Below are positions 35,230 to 44,000 of a DNA stretch of 55,454 nucleotides, one piece after another. Source of the stretch: DASTPP01 sp035762175. GTDB lineage: Bacteria > Myxococcota_A > Polyangia > Polyangiales > Polyangiaceae. The notes under the pieces are model-generated. The model had not been told where the DNA came from and did not search any database. It worked only from the letters and a program-made list of their open reading frames with translations. A program made the position numbers and the translations under genes. Location of the stretch: the NCBI GenBank assembly GCA_035762175.1, contig DASTPP010000251.1, forward strand, positions 1-55,454, written 5' to 3'. Numbering within the stretch: position 1 is the first letter of the stretch; every line of letters begins with the position of its first letter.

Positions 35230-35575
35230 GCCCCGGCTCGAGATAACTCGGCGCTCTCGAGCTTCTGGCGGATGTCCTCGCCGACCTGCCAGGTGCCGAC
35301 CGGTGCAGGCCCGGCGTACGGGCCCGGCGCTCCCGAGAGGTCGGGCGGCGGGGGCGCTTGACCTTGCTCGCCGCCGCCCCAGCGCGCGACGGCGCCCGCC
35401 GAGGTGACACCGCACACGTGGCGCTCGCCGGACGCCAGCGTCTCGAAGCGCAGCGGCGGCGTCGCCGCGACCAGGGCGGCGTCGTCGCCCCAGCAGGTGA
35501 CGACGCCGTCCCGGCCCAGCCCGCAGGTGTGGTCGGGGCCGGCCACGAGCTGCCCGAAGGCGCGCCGGACGCGCG
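35230..35575 (-). pseudogene. RCC1 lipoprotein relic, about two blades
   Basis: The minus strand reads FGQLVAGPDHTCGLGRDGVV, TCWGDDAALV, then FETLASGERHVCGVTSAGAV and WGGGEQGQAPP. These are two RCC1 blades of the same type as the large RCC1 proteins here, with the C-x10-CWG core, the second degraded (ARWG for CWG). The fragment is cut at about 35575, exactly where IS1380-type sequence begins on the opposite strand. Confidence 0.6.
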
Positions 35576-35880
35576 ACCTGTGCGACGCGATCGCCACGCT
35601 GCCGGACGGGCGCTGGCGCAGCGTCGACGGGAGCGCCGACGGGCGGGTCGAGCGGCAGGTGGCCGAGGTCGACTTCGCGCGCCAGAGCTGGCAAGAGGCG
35701 GGCGTTCGCGTGCGCGTGGTGGCGGTGCGCTCGCGCGAGCGCGACCACGGAAAGCGCGTCTACGTGTGGAACGACCTGGACTTCACCGTGCAGGCCTTCC
35801 TGACCAACGACGCCTTCTCGGACGGCGACGAGGTGGCGCGCCGGTACGACGCGCGTGCCGGCCTCGAGCCCTTGAACGCG
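35565..35880 (+). pseudogene. IS1380-family transposase relic
   Basis: The plus strand reads TRDLCDAIATLPDGRWRSVD, VRVVAVRSRERDHGKRVYVW, NDLDFTVQAFLTNDAFSDGD and ARRYDARAGLEPL. The YDxRAGIEPLI-type block and the LTND motif are hallmarks of the IS1380 transposase C-terminal catalytic region as I know it. The catalytic N-terminal half is missing and the frame runs directly into unrelated sequence, so the element is dead. Confidence 0.65.
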
Positions 35881-36600
35881 CCGCTCTACGTCGGCTGGCT
35901 GGCGGCCCACGCCGACGACGAACACGACGAAGACGACGAGCCGCCCGAGCCGCCCCTGCCTCCGGGCCTGCGGGCGCCCTCGCGCGCGCGCGGGGCGCTT
36001 TGCGAGCTACTCGACGTGCCCGCGTCGTTGTTCGAGGCCGCGGCGGCGGCGAGCGCGGCGCCGGCGAAGGCCGCGGCCCCGACCGAGCGCGCGTTCGTGG
36101 CCTGGCTCGCCGCGGTGCCGGAGCGGCAGCGAAAGGCCTGGCTCAAGCGGGCGGCCTGGGGCAAAGAGCTCGGCGTCGGGGCCGAGGTGCTGCGCAGCTT
36201 TCAGAAAGAGACCTCGAAGCCGGCCGTGGCGACCAAGAGCGGGCGTAGCGTCGGCGAGCTCGTCGCCGCGGCGTGCGGCATCGAAGACGCGAACGAAGCT
36301 CGTGCGGCCGCGGCTGCGCGCAAGAAGGCCAGCGCCCAAGAGCGCGCCCGGCGCGAGCGCCGCGAGCAGGTCTACGCCGCGCCCGAGAGGGCCTGGGCCC
36401 GCGTCGACGAGCTCGTCCCGACTGGGCGCCCCGAGGCCTACGCCCAGGCCGCCGAGCTTCTCGTCGATCTGCGCAGCCTCGCGACAGAAAAGGGCGAGCT
36501 CGAGCGCTTCAAGCGCCGGCTGAAGGGGGTTCGCGATCGGTACGTGAGCAAGGTAAAGTTTCACCAGATGCTCGCGAGCGAGAAGCTCTACGCGCGTTGA
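35881..36600 (+). pseudogene. C-terminal half of an unrelated protein fused to the transposase relic
   Basis: Immediately after the transposase block the same frame continues LNAPLYVGWLAAHADDEHDE, PPEPPLPPGLRAPSRARGAL, ERAFVAWLAAVPERQRKAWL and ends with a helical, basic tail (RLKGVRDRYVSKVKFHQMLA). PLYLGWL followed by an acidic stretch and PP-x-PPGL is, from memory, the C-terminal part of larger proteins with a zinc-finger-like N-terminus in bacteria. That N-terminus is absent. The frame from 35404 to 36600 is thus a chimera that is open by chance and probably not expressed as one product. Confidence 0.55.
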
Positions 36601-36901
36601 ACCGCGGCGCCCCCGGGAGGGGCGCCGCGAGCCCGCGCGCCTCGCGCCGGTCGCTGGCCTCGGGCGGCACGTGCGTCAGGACGCCGGCGAGGTCTACCGC
36701 CGCCTGCTCGAGGGCGGGGGCGCCCTGACGACGAGCGTCCCGCCCTTTGCGGGCGGCCCCGGCCCAAGAAGGAAGGGGGGGGAGAGCTGCGGGCGGCCAA
36801 CCCCACGCTCGCGCCCGGCGGGGGGGAGAGCTGCGGGCGGCCAACCCCACGCTCGCGCCCGGCGGGGGGCGCGGGGCTGATTTTGGCGCCGAACGAGCCC
36901 C
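36601..36901. repeat. Intergenic region with a 44-bp direct repeat
   Basis: No gene. A 44-bp unit beginning AGAGCTGCGGGCGGCCAACC is present at 36783 and again at 36827. The position, just before the A7 run and conserved leader of the second 305-aa paralogue, matches that of the 42-bp array before the first paralogue. The unit sequences are not clearly related. Confidence 0.6.
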
Positions 36902-36968
36902 GAGAAAAAAATCGTCATCGAGCAAGCAACTGGGCCGGGGGCTGGCCGAGGGGAAGACAGAAGGTGCG
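36902..36968 (+). promoter_or_regulatory. Conserved leader upstream of the 305-aa paralogue 2
   Basis: This is the counterpart of 26337-26404, with the same blocks in the same order: GAGAAAAAAATCG, GCAAGCAACTGGG, TGGCCGAG, ACAGAAGGTGCG. It ends about 90 bp before the ATG at 37059. The rest of the upstream sequence is not conserved apart from this element. Confidence 0.7.
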
Positions 36969-37058
36969 TGGTGACGGGGCTGACGTCGGGCCCGGCGGCG
37001 CGCCGGCGGTCGATGACCGCGTTTTTTCTCTCTCTTCTCACCCGAAAGGCTACGTCTC

Positions 37059-37976
37059 ATGGCTCGTCAAAAGTCTACCCCCCATTCTCCCGCCCGAACG
37101 GCGGAGGCCTCCGCCACCAACCCCCGGGCAAGCCCCTCGGCCTTCGCGGGGGGCGCGTCTGACCCCCAGGTAAGCCCCTCTTTGTCGTTTGCCGAGGGGG
37201 CCGCGGCGTACGTGCGCATCGAAGATGCCATCGACGCCATGACCGACAAAGAGGTCGGCGTCGTGCGGCAGTACATCACCCTGGCGGTGGCCATTGTGTT
37301 CGGGGCGCTGCCCAACATCGGGGCGTACCTGCCCGCGATGCGCAAGGCGACGCCCGAGCTCGACTTCGACGAGCTCGACCGGCTGCCCGACTACGTTCAG
37401 GCCCTCTATTACCTCCACCTGATGACCATGTCGCCCGAAGAAGCGGCGGCCGATCTGTCGGTGCTCTTGGCCGAGGCGGGGCCCCTGCGCGGGCGACTGC
37501 TCTCGGCGGCCGAGATGATGGTGACGTTCGGGCATTTCTCGGCCGAGCGGGTGGCGAACATTCGCAGCGGCACGGGCCACATCGATACGGCCGAAGATCT
37601 CGGCTCTCTCGTGCGGCTCTTTCGCGAGGCGGGCCCCGAGCTGACGGCGAAGACGCCGGTGAGCGAGGCCATGCTCGAGCGGGCGGGCGAGCTGAGCTTT
37701 CAGATCGTCGCCGCGCTCGGCCGGCGCAAGGTCGGCAGCGACGGGTCGGCGCCGAGCCGGCTCGTGCGTGACAAGGCGCGGGTGTTCCGGTTGGTGGCGC
37801 GCACGTACGACCAGGCGCGGCGGGGGCTCTCCTTCTTGCGCTGGAAGGAGGGCGACGTCGACTCCCTCGCGCCCTCGATCTTCGCCGGTCGGCGCCGCAG
37901 CCGGGGCGCCCCGGCAGGCGAAGCGCCGGGGGGCGACGACGCCCCGGTCGACCCGGACGCGACGGGTACGCAGTAA
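37059..37976 (+). CDS. Paralogue 2 of a 305-residue helical protein family
   Basis: This is a 305-residue protein. The Ser/Pro-rich start (MARQKSTPHSPARTAEASAT) is followed by the same helical core as the gene at 26480: LSFAEGAAAYVRIEDAIDAM, FGALPNIGAYLPAMRKATPE, PDYVQALYYLHLMTMSPEEA, SAERVANIRSGTGHIDTAED, and KTPVSEAMLERAGELSFQIV with AALGRRKVGSDG unchanged. The identical blocks should point to the functional surface. ACCCGAAAGG lies before the ATG. The last codons and stop are duplicated downstream. No signal peptide or known catalytic motif is visible. The function is unknown; high copy number in related genomes would be expected if it is a lineage-specific family, but I cannot check that. 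Confidence 0.72.
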   Translation: MARQKSTPHSPARTAEASATNPRASPSAFAGGASDPQVSPSLSFAEGAAAYVRIEDAIDAMTDKEVGVVRQYITLAVAIVFGALPNIGAYLPAMRKATPELDFDELDRLPDYVQALYYLHLMTMSPEEAAADLSVLLAEAGPLRGRLLSAAEMMVTFGHFSAERVANIRSGTGHIDTAEDLGSLVRLFREAGPELTAKTPVSEAMLERAGELSFQIVAALGRRKVGSDGSAPSRLVRDKARVFRLVARTYDQARRGLSFLRWKEGDVDSLAPSIFAGRRRSRGAPAGEAPGGDDAPVDPDATGTQ

Positions 37977-38055
37977 GCGCGCCGAGCGCAACGCCCCCGA
38001 CGGCCCGGACGCGACGGGGGCGCAGTAAGCGCGCCGAGCGCAACGCCCCGGCGGC
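37952..38055. repeat. 52-bp tandem duplication of the stop-codon end of the gene at 37059
   Basis: The segment from CCCGGACGCGACGGG through CGCAGTAAGCGCGCCGAGCG is present twice, at 37952 and 38004. The two TAA codons are 52 bp apart (37974 and 38026). The downstream copy reads GPDATGAQ then stop, almost the same as the real C-terminus DPDATGTQ. Confidence 0.85.
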
Positions 38056-38330
38056 CTGCAGGCGAGGTAGGTTCTCTCTGTGGGCCCCGGGGCGCTTGCC
38101 CGGCCGACGCCTGGCCGGCTCACGGGCGGCAGGTAGTACCCCTCGAATGCCGAGACGTCGGCCGCGTTTAGGTACACACCTAACTTTGTTCTCGTCTGGA
38201 TTCGGATAAAACATCTAGCCGCAACCAGAGAGATTTCTTACGATGGTGTTCGGTCGAACGAAGACGATCGTGGGCGTTCGGGGGCGGGCCGTCTGGCCGC
38301 TCTCTGGTTTCTTCGGGGCGGGCTTTGCAC
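38056..38330. promoter_or_regulatory. Upstream region of the second kinase gene
   Basis: A comparatively AT-rich stretch (38165-38250, with TTTAGGTACACACC and GGATAAAACATC) probably contains the kinase promoter. No palindromic operator is clear. Confidence 0.35.
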
Positions 38331-39809
38331 ATGAACCCTGACGAGCTCCCTTCGGTTGGCGACACGCTGGTCGGCAAGTATCGACTCACCCGCAAGCTCG
38401 GCCAGGGCGGCATGGGGGCGGTGTTCGAGGCGACGCACCTGCGCCTCGGGCAGAAGGTGGCCATCAAGGTGGTGCTGCCCCAGGTGGCCGAGCGGCCCGA
38501 GCTCGCCTACCGCTTCGAGCACGAGGGGCGGGCGGCGGCCAGGCTGCGGGGGCGCCACTCGGTGCGGGTGCTCGACGTCGACGCGACGCCCGAGGGCCTG
38601 CGCTTCCTCGTGATGGAGCTTCTCGAGGGTCATAGCCTGGGCGACGAGCTCAAGCGGCGCGGCCCGCTGCCGATCGGCGAGGCCGTGCGCTACGTGCGCG
38701 AGGCCTGCGAGGGCGTCGACGAGGCGCACCGGGCGGGCATCATTCACCGCGACCTGAAGCCCGCGAACCTCTTCTTGAGCATCGGGGGCGAGGCGCGGGT
38801 CGTCAAGGTCGTCGACTTCGGCATCGCCAAGACCGCGGGCGCCGGCGACGCCAACTACCGCACGGCGACCGGCGCCGCACTCGGCACGTACAAATACATG
38901 TCGCCCGAGCAGGCGAAGTCGCCCGGCTCGGTCGACGCGCGCACCGACGTCTGGTCGCTCGGCGTCGTGCTCTACCAGCTGCTCTCGGGCAAGACGCCCT
39001 TCAACGGCGAGGGCGCCGTCGGCATCATCTACGCCCTCGCGACCCAGATGCCGACGCCCCTGCGCGATCTGCGTGCCGACGTGCCCGAGGCGCTCGCCGC
39101 CGTCATCGACCGCGCGCTCTGCAAAGACCGCGACGGCCGCTTCCAGACCGTGCGCGAGCTCTCCGACGCGCTCGCCCCCTTCGACCCCACGCCCGACGCG
39201 CTCGCCGCGCGCCCCTCGCCGCCCAAGGGCTTGCCCGCACCGCCCGCGCGCGCGGCGACCGACGACGTGCCGAACGAGAGCGTCACCTCAGGCTCGAAGA
39301 GCCACGTCGTGCCGGTCAGGCCGTCGGCGCCCCCCAAGGGCGTTCTGGCCGTGCCGCTCTGGGCGCTCGGCGCCGGCGTCGCGCTCCTGTTCGGCAGCAG
39401 CGTCGTCATCGGCTTCGGCGCCATGCAGCTGCGCTCGAGCGCGGCCGCCCTGACGCCTGAAGCTGTGCTGCAGGCGCCGCCGGTGCAAGACGCAATGACC
39501 GCTGCAACGCCGCCGCCTTCGCCCCCGGCTACGCCCGAGCAAGCCAAGCCGGCGCCGCCCGCCGCGCTCGCCGATGCGCCGGCCCCGCGCGGGGCTGAGG
39601 TGAGGGCGGGGGGCGATGGTGCGGGCAGCGTGGCGGGCGGCGGTGCGGCTGCAGGGGGGACGGGGGCGGCGGTGGGCACGAAGGCGGCGCCTCGGACGAG
39701 CAAGGCGCGGCTGAGCAAGCCGGCGGGCGAGGCGGCGGGCGGAGTGGCGTCGGCGGCGCCCGAAGCGCCGAAGCCCCCGGTGCTCAGCGAGGGCGAGATC
39801 TTCGAATGA
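38331..39809 (+). CDS. Ser/Thr protein kinase with C-terminal membrane segment
   Basis: This is a 492-residue protein. The kinase domain (about 14-275) has the Gly loop LGQGGMGAVFEAT, the Lys in VAIKVVL, HRDLKPANLFLS, VDFGIAKTAG, the activation-segment end GTYKYMSPEQ and WSLGVVLYQLLSGKTPF. All catalytic residues are kept, and the Arg before Asp marks it as an RD kinase needing activation-loop phosphorylation. A linker leads to one membrane helix (VPLWALGAGVALLFGSSVVI, about 345) and an Ala/Pro/Gly-rich tail of about 120 residues that would be outside the inner membrane and ends LSEGEIFE. The layout is the same as that of the kinase at 30397. ATG 38331 is preferred to ATG 38325 because of spacing to GGGGCGGG. 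Confidence 0.92.
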   Translation: MNPDELPSVGDTLVGKYRLTRKLGQGGMGAVFEATHLRLGQKVAIKVVLPQVAERPELAYRFEHEGRAAARLRGRHSVRVLDVDATPEGLRFLVMELLEGHSLGDELKRRGPLPIGEAVRYVREACEGVDEAHRAGIIHRDLKPANLFLSIGGEARVVKVVDFGIAKTAGAGDANYRTATGAALGTYKYMSPEQAKSPGSVDARTDVWSLGVVLYQLLSGKTPFNGEGAVGIIYALATQMPTPLRDLRADVPEALAAVIDRALCKDRDGRFQTVRELSDALAPFDPTPDALAARPSPPKGLPAPPARAATDDVPNESVTSGSKSHVVPVRPSAPPKGVLAVPLWALGAGVALLFGSSVVIGFGAMQLRSSAAALTPEAVLQAPPVQDAMTAATPPPSPPATPEQAKPAPPAALADAPAPRGAEVRAGGDGAGSVAGGGAAAGGTGAAVGTKAAPRTSKARLSKPAGEAAGGVASAAPEAPKPPVLSEGEIFE

Positions 39810-39929
39810 GCTGAGGCGCTCGCCGCAGCCCCGGGTCGTAGCGCCAACGATGGCGTCGAGGCGAGGGGCGGCGGGCGGCACCCGTGGCGCAGGGGCGGCC
39901 GACGGCGAGGCCCCGCGCCGCGCGCCCGG

Positions 39930-40853
39930 CTACGAGCGCGGGGCGGCGCGGCCCGGCGACGGCCAGCGCCGGGCCTGCTTCAGGTGCGCGCGCAGCGCCT
40001 CGAGCTCGCCCAGCCCCATCGCCTCGAGCTGCGCCCGCCGCCGCGGCCCCACCTCGATGCCCAACACCTCGCACAAGTCGAGCACCGCCGCCCGCAGCCC
40101 CTCGGCCTTGCCTTCGACCTTGCCCTCGGCCTTGCCCTCGCGGCGAAGGCGTTGCTCCCACTGCTGTACCAGCCGCTCGCTGTTCATGATCAACTCCCGG
40201 TCGGCCGCCGACGGGCTCGCCTCTCGCTCCGCCTCGCTGCGCCAGCGTAGCACGCGCAGCACGCTCGCGTCGCGCAGCGGGTGCCCGTCGGGCAGGCGCC
40301 CCAGCTCGTCGAAGGCCTGCTGCTGCACCCGGTCGCGCCCCAAGAGCCGCAGCCAGAGCGTTTCGGGCGTGCGCGGCAGGCGCGCGGCGGCCACCAGCGT
40401 CAGGCCGAAGCCGCGCGGCAGGGCGAAGAAGCCGGCGGGCAGGCCGCCGCTGGGCCGGGCGCCGAAGGCGGCCAGCAGCGCGGGGCTGGCCGAGGGGGTC
40501 AGGGCCCAGAGGTGCGGCGGCGGCACGCTGGCCGCCGGCCGGCGCTGGCGCCGGGCGCGCCGCCGCACGTCGGCGTACAGCTCGACGCGCTTGACCACGC
40601 ACGTCAGCACTTCGTACTCGGAGCACGCGTTGCGGAAGACCTCGAGCGCGGCCACGCCCCGCGCCATGCGCCCGAGCAGCCCCAGGTGCTGGCGGTAGGC
40701 GGCCGGGGCGCGGCGGTCGGGCCGGGCGGTGAAGAGCAGGTCGAGCTGGCGCTCTTCGCCGTGCACGCGGCGGGGGGCCTCGACGGAGCCGAGCGGCTCG
40801 AGCCAGAGGGTGAGCAGGTCTTTGCTCAGCGAGTCGTGACGGCGACGGGGCAC
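39930..40853 (-). CDS. PD-(D/E)XK nuclease-like protein with a shared C-terminal module
   Basis: This is a 307-residue protein. After VPRRRHDSLSKDLLTLWLEP comes an acidic/hydrophobic strand pattern (RVHGEERQLDLLFTARPDRR) that fits the Rpn/DUF4351-like PD-(D/E)XK group. Then follow EYEVLTCVVKRVELYADVRR, ALPRGFGLTLVAAARLPRTP and WLRLLGRDRVQQQAFDELGR. A charged coiled coil (REGKAEGKVEGKAEG) leads to the module GLRAAVLDLCEVLGIEVGPR and LEAMGLGELEALRAHLKQA, also found at the end of the broken Uma2 gene at 19129. The nuclease call is by resemblance only. The GTG at 40853 is chosen because the sequence before it is unlike the family. A perfect hairpin lies 14 bp upstream. Confidence 0.6.
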   Translation of the reverse strand: MPRRRHDSLSKDLLTLWLEPLGSVEAPRRVHGEERQLDLLFTARPDRRAPAAYRQHLGLLGRMARGVAALEVFRNACSEYEVLTCVVKRVELYADVRRRARRQRRPAASVPPPHLWALTPSASPALLAAFGARPSGGLPAGFFALPRGFGLTLVAAARLPRTPETLWLRLLGRDRVQQQAFDELGRLPDGHPLRDASVLRVLRWRSEAEREASPSAADRELIMNSERLVQQWEQRLRREGKAEGKVEGKAEGLRAAVLDLCEVLGIEVGPRRRAQLEAMGLGELEALRAHLKQARRWPSPGRAAPRS

Positions 40854-40866
40854 GGCGCGGGGGTAG

Positions 40867-40887
40867 CACGTCGGCGTGTCCGACGTG
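40867..40887. promoter_or_regulatory. Perfect inverted repeat upstream of the gene at 39930
   Basis: CACGTCGG and CCGACGTG, 8 bp each, flank a 5-nt centre. It is positioned 14 bp before the GTG start of the minus-strand gene, so it could be an operator or an mRNA hairpin near the ribosome site. Confidence 0.4.
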
Positions 40888-41031
40888 TGCGCGATGAACC
40901 CGAGCGCCGAAGGTGAGGGCTGCGGTTTTCTGCGGGGGCACACCCGACGACTGCTCGAACTGCGCGCAATGCTCCGAGCGTCGAGGGGGGGCCGACGCCG
41001 ACCGGAGGCAAAGCGCGTCAGGCGGGTCGAG

Positions 41032-44000
41032 TCAGCGAGAGATCGGTTCGAGGCCGAGCCGCAATGGGGCGGTCGAGGCTGTGGGCGGGGCCAGCGAGGA
41101 CTCGGCGGAGAGGGGCCCGAGGTCGCCGTCCGGAACGAGCTGTGCCGGCCTGGGGGTGTACTTGTCGGTCATCGTGTCGTCACCCAGCTGCCCCAAGTCA
41201 TTGTGCTCCCCGCAGACGATCTCGCTCTCTTTCAGCGCCACGCAGCTGTGCGCGTCGTCGAGCGAGAGCGTCTGAACCCCCTCGAACAGCAGCTCCCCCG
41301 GATCTTGCAGAACGGGCGCGGGGATGGGCCGGTGGGCCGTCGTGCCGTCGCCCAGCTGCCCGGAGCCGTTGTGGCCCCAGCAGCGGACCTGGCCCCCGAC
41401 GAGCGCGCAGCTGTGGTCGTAGCCGAGCGCCAGCTTCTGCGCCCCCTCGAGCGGCGGCCCGCCCGGCGCGAGTACGACGGGCACGGGGGTGAGCCGTTGG
41501 GCCGTCGTGCTGTCGCCCAGCTGCCCGTAGACGTTGTAGCCCCAGCAGCGGACCTGGCCCTCGCCGAGCCTCGCGCAGCTGTGGTCGTGGCCGAGCGCCA
41601 GCTCCTGCGCCCCCTCGAGCGGGGGCCCACCCGAGGCTTGCAGGACGGGCGCGGGGATGGGCCGCGAGCTCGTCGTGCCGTCGCCCAGCTGCCCGTAGAA
41701 GTTTTGGCCCCAGCAGCGGACCTGGCCCCCGACGAGCGCGCAGCTGTGGTCGTAGCCGAGCGCCAGCTCCTGCGCCCCCTCGAGCGGCAGCCCGCTGGCC
41801 TCTTGCAGGACGGGCGTGGGGATGGGCCGCGAGTTCGTTGTGCCATCGCCCAGCTGCCCGTAGAAGTTGTAGCCCCAACAGCGGGCCTGGCCCCCGTCCA
41901 CGATCGCGCAGCTGTGGTGGTAGCCGAGCGAGAGTTGCTGCACCCCCTTGAGCGGCGTCCCGCCTGTCCACTGCACGACGGGCACGGGGGTGAGCCGCAG
42001 GGCCGTCGTGCCGTCGCCCAGCTGCCCGTGGCCGTTGTGGCCCCAGCAGCGGACCTGGCCGTCGGCGACGAGCGCGCAGCTATGCGCGCCGCCGAGCGCC
42101 AGCTTCAGGGCCCCCTCGAGCGGCGGCCCGCCCGGCGACTGCAAGACCAAGCCGGGAAGGAGCCGCGAGCTCGTCGTGCCGTCGCCCAGCTGCCCGTAGT
42201 CGTTGCGCCCCCAGCAGAGCACGCGCCCTGCGTCCACGATCGCGCAGCTGTGCTCGTCACCGAGCGCCGGCGCTTGCGCCCCCTCGAGCGGGGGCCTCTC
42301 CAGCCAGAGCGGGACCGGTACGGGGATGGGCCGGTGGGCCGTCGTGCCGTCGCCCAGCTGCCCGGAGCCGTTGTGGCCCCAGCAGCGGACCTGGCCCCCG
42401 CTGCCGAGCGCGCAGCTGTGGTATTGGCCGAGCGCCAGCACCTGTACCCCCTCGAGCGGAGGTCCCGCCAGCTCCTGCAGAACGGGCACGGGGGTGAGCC
42501 GCTGCTCCGTCGTGCCATCGCCCAGCTGGCCGTAGACGTTGTAACCCCAGCAGCGCACCTGGCCCTCGCCGAGCCTCGCGCAGCTGTGGTACTGGCCGAG
42601 CGCGAGCGCCTGCGCCTCCGCGAGCGACGGCCCGCCCGGTGCGAGTACGACGGGCACGGGGGTGAGCCGCTGGGCCGTCGTGCTGTCGCCCAGCTGGCCG
42701 TAGCCGTTGTAGCCCCAGCAGCGCACCTGGCCCCCCTCCAGCATCACGCAGCTGTGGTACAGACCGAGCGCCAGCGCCTGCGCCTTCTCGAGCGGCGCCC
42801 CACCCGGCTCCTGCACGACGGACACCGGGGTGAGTCGCTGGGCCGTCGTGCCGTCGCCCAGCTGCCCGGAGCCGTTGTCGCCCCAGCAGCGCACCTGGCC
42901 CTCCTCCAGCGTCACGCAGCTGTGGTACAGACCGAGCGCCAGCGCCTTCGCCTTCTCGAGCGGCGCCCCGTCGGGATCTTGCAGAACGGGCACGGGGATG
43001 GACCGCTGAGTCGTGGAGCCGTCGCCCAGCTGGCCGTAGCCGTTGGAGCCCCAGCAGCGGACCTGGCCCTCGTCCACGACCGCGCAGCTGTGGTACTGGC
43101 CGAGTGCCAGCGCCTTCACCCCCCCGAGCGGCGTCCCGCCTGTCCACTGCACGACGGGCACGGGGGTGAGCCGCTGGAACTTCGTGCCGTCGCCCAGCTG
43201 CCCGGAGCCGTTGTCGCCCCAGCAGCGGACCTGGTCCCCGGTGACGAGCGCGCAGCAGTGGTCGTGGCCGAGCGCCAGCGCCAGCGCCCCCTCGAGCGGC
43301 GTCCCGCCCGGCGACTGCAAGACCAGCCCGGGCAGCAGCCGCGAGTTCGTCGTGCCGTCGCCGAGCTGGCCGGAGTCGTTGCGCCCCCAGCACAACACGC
43401 GGCCCCCATCCACGATCGCGCAGCTGTGGCCTTCCCCCAGGGCGATGTGGCTCGCAGTCGGCGGCGCCCCGCCGCCCCCCGTACCGCCACTGCCGCCACT
43501 GCCGCCGATGCCCCCGGCGCCCCCGCTTCCTGTGCCGGCCGCGCCGGCGGCTCCCCCCGTACCGCTCGTGCCTGCGTCCCCGCCCTCGCCGCCCGAGCCC
43601 GACGAGCCGCCATCGCCAGAGGTGCCTGCCTCGCCACCAAGCCCGCCTGCACCTCCGTTCGTTTCGGTGCCGCCCGCCCCGGCGTTGGCCCCTCCGCCCG
43701 CCCCTTCGACGCCAAAATTGCCAGCGGCGCCGCCCCCCACGCCGCCCATGCCCCCGCCGCCTGCGCCCCCGCCCGAGCCCGCCGCGCCGCTCGCGCCTGC
43801 GTTGCCTGCGGCGCCGCCCGAGCCCCCGGCACAGACGTCGGCCTTGTTCGAGCAACAGTCATGGTGCTGCTCGCATGCCTCGTCGCAGAAGCAGCCGTAG
43901 ATCGACGCCCCCCCGCAGAAGAGCGTGCCGTCTTCGCCGACACAGCCGCCCGACTCGACGCCGCCCGACCCGCTCGACCCGCCTGACCCGCCTGACCCGC

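Noticed and set aside
40876..43986. Plus-strand frame of more than 1000 codons opposite the RCC1 repeats
   Set aside because: Its repetitive AQLPVAVVAPAADLA-type sequence is the mirror of the RCC1 DNA repeats; the opposite strand has the signal peptide and true blade motifs.
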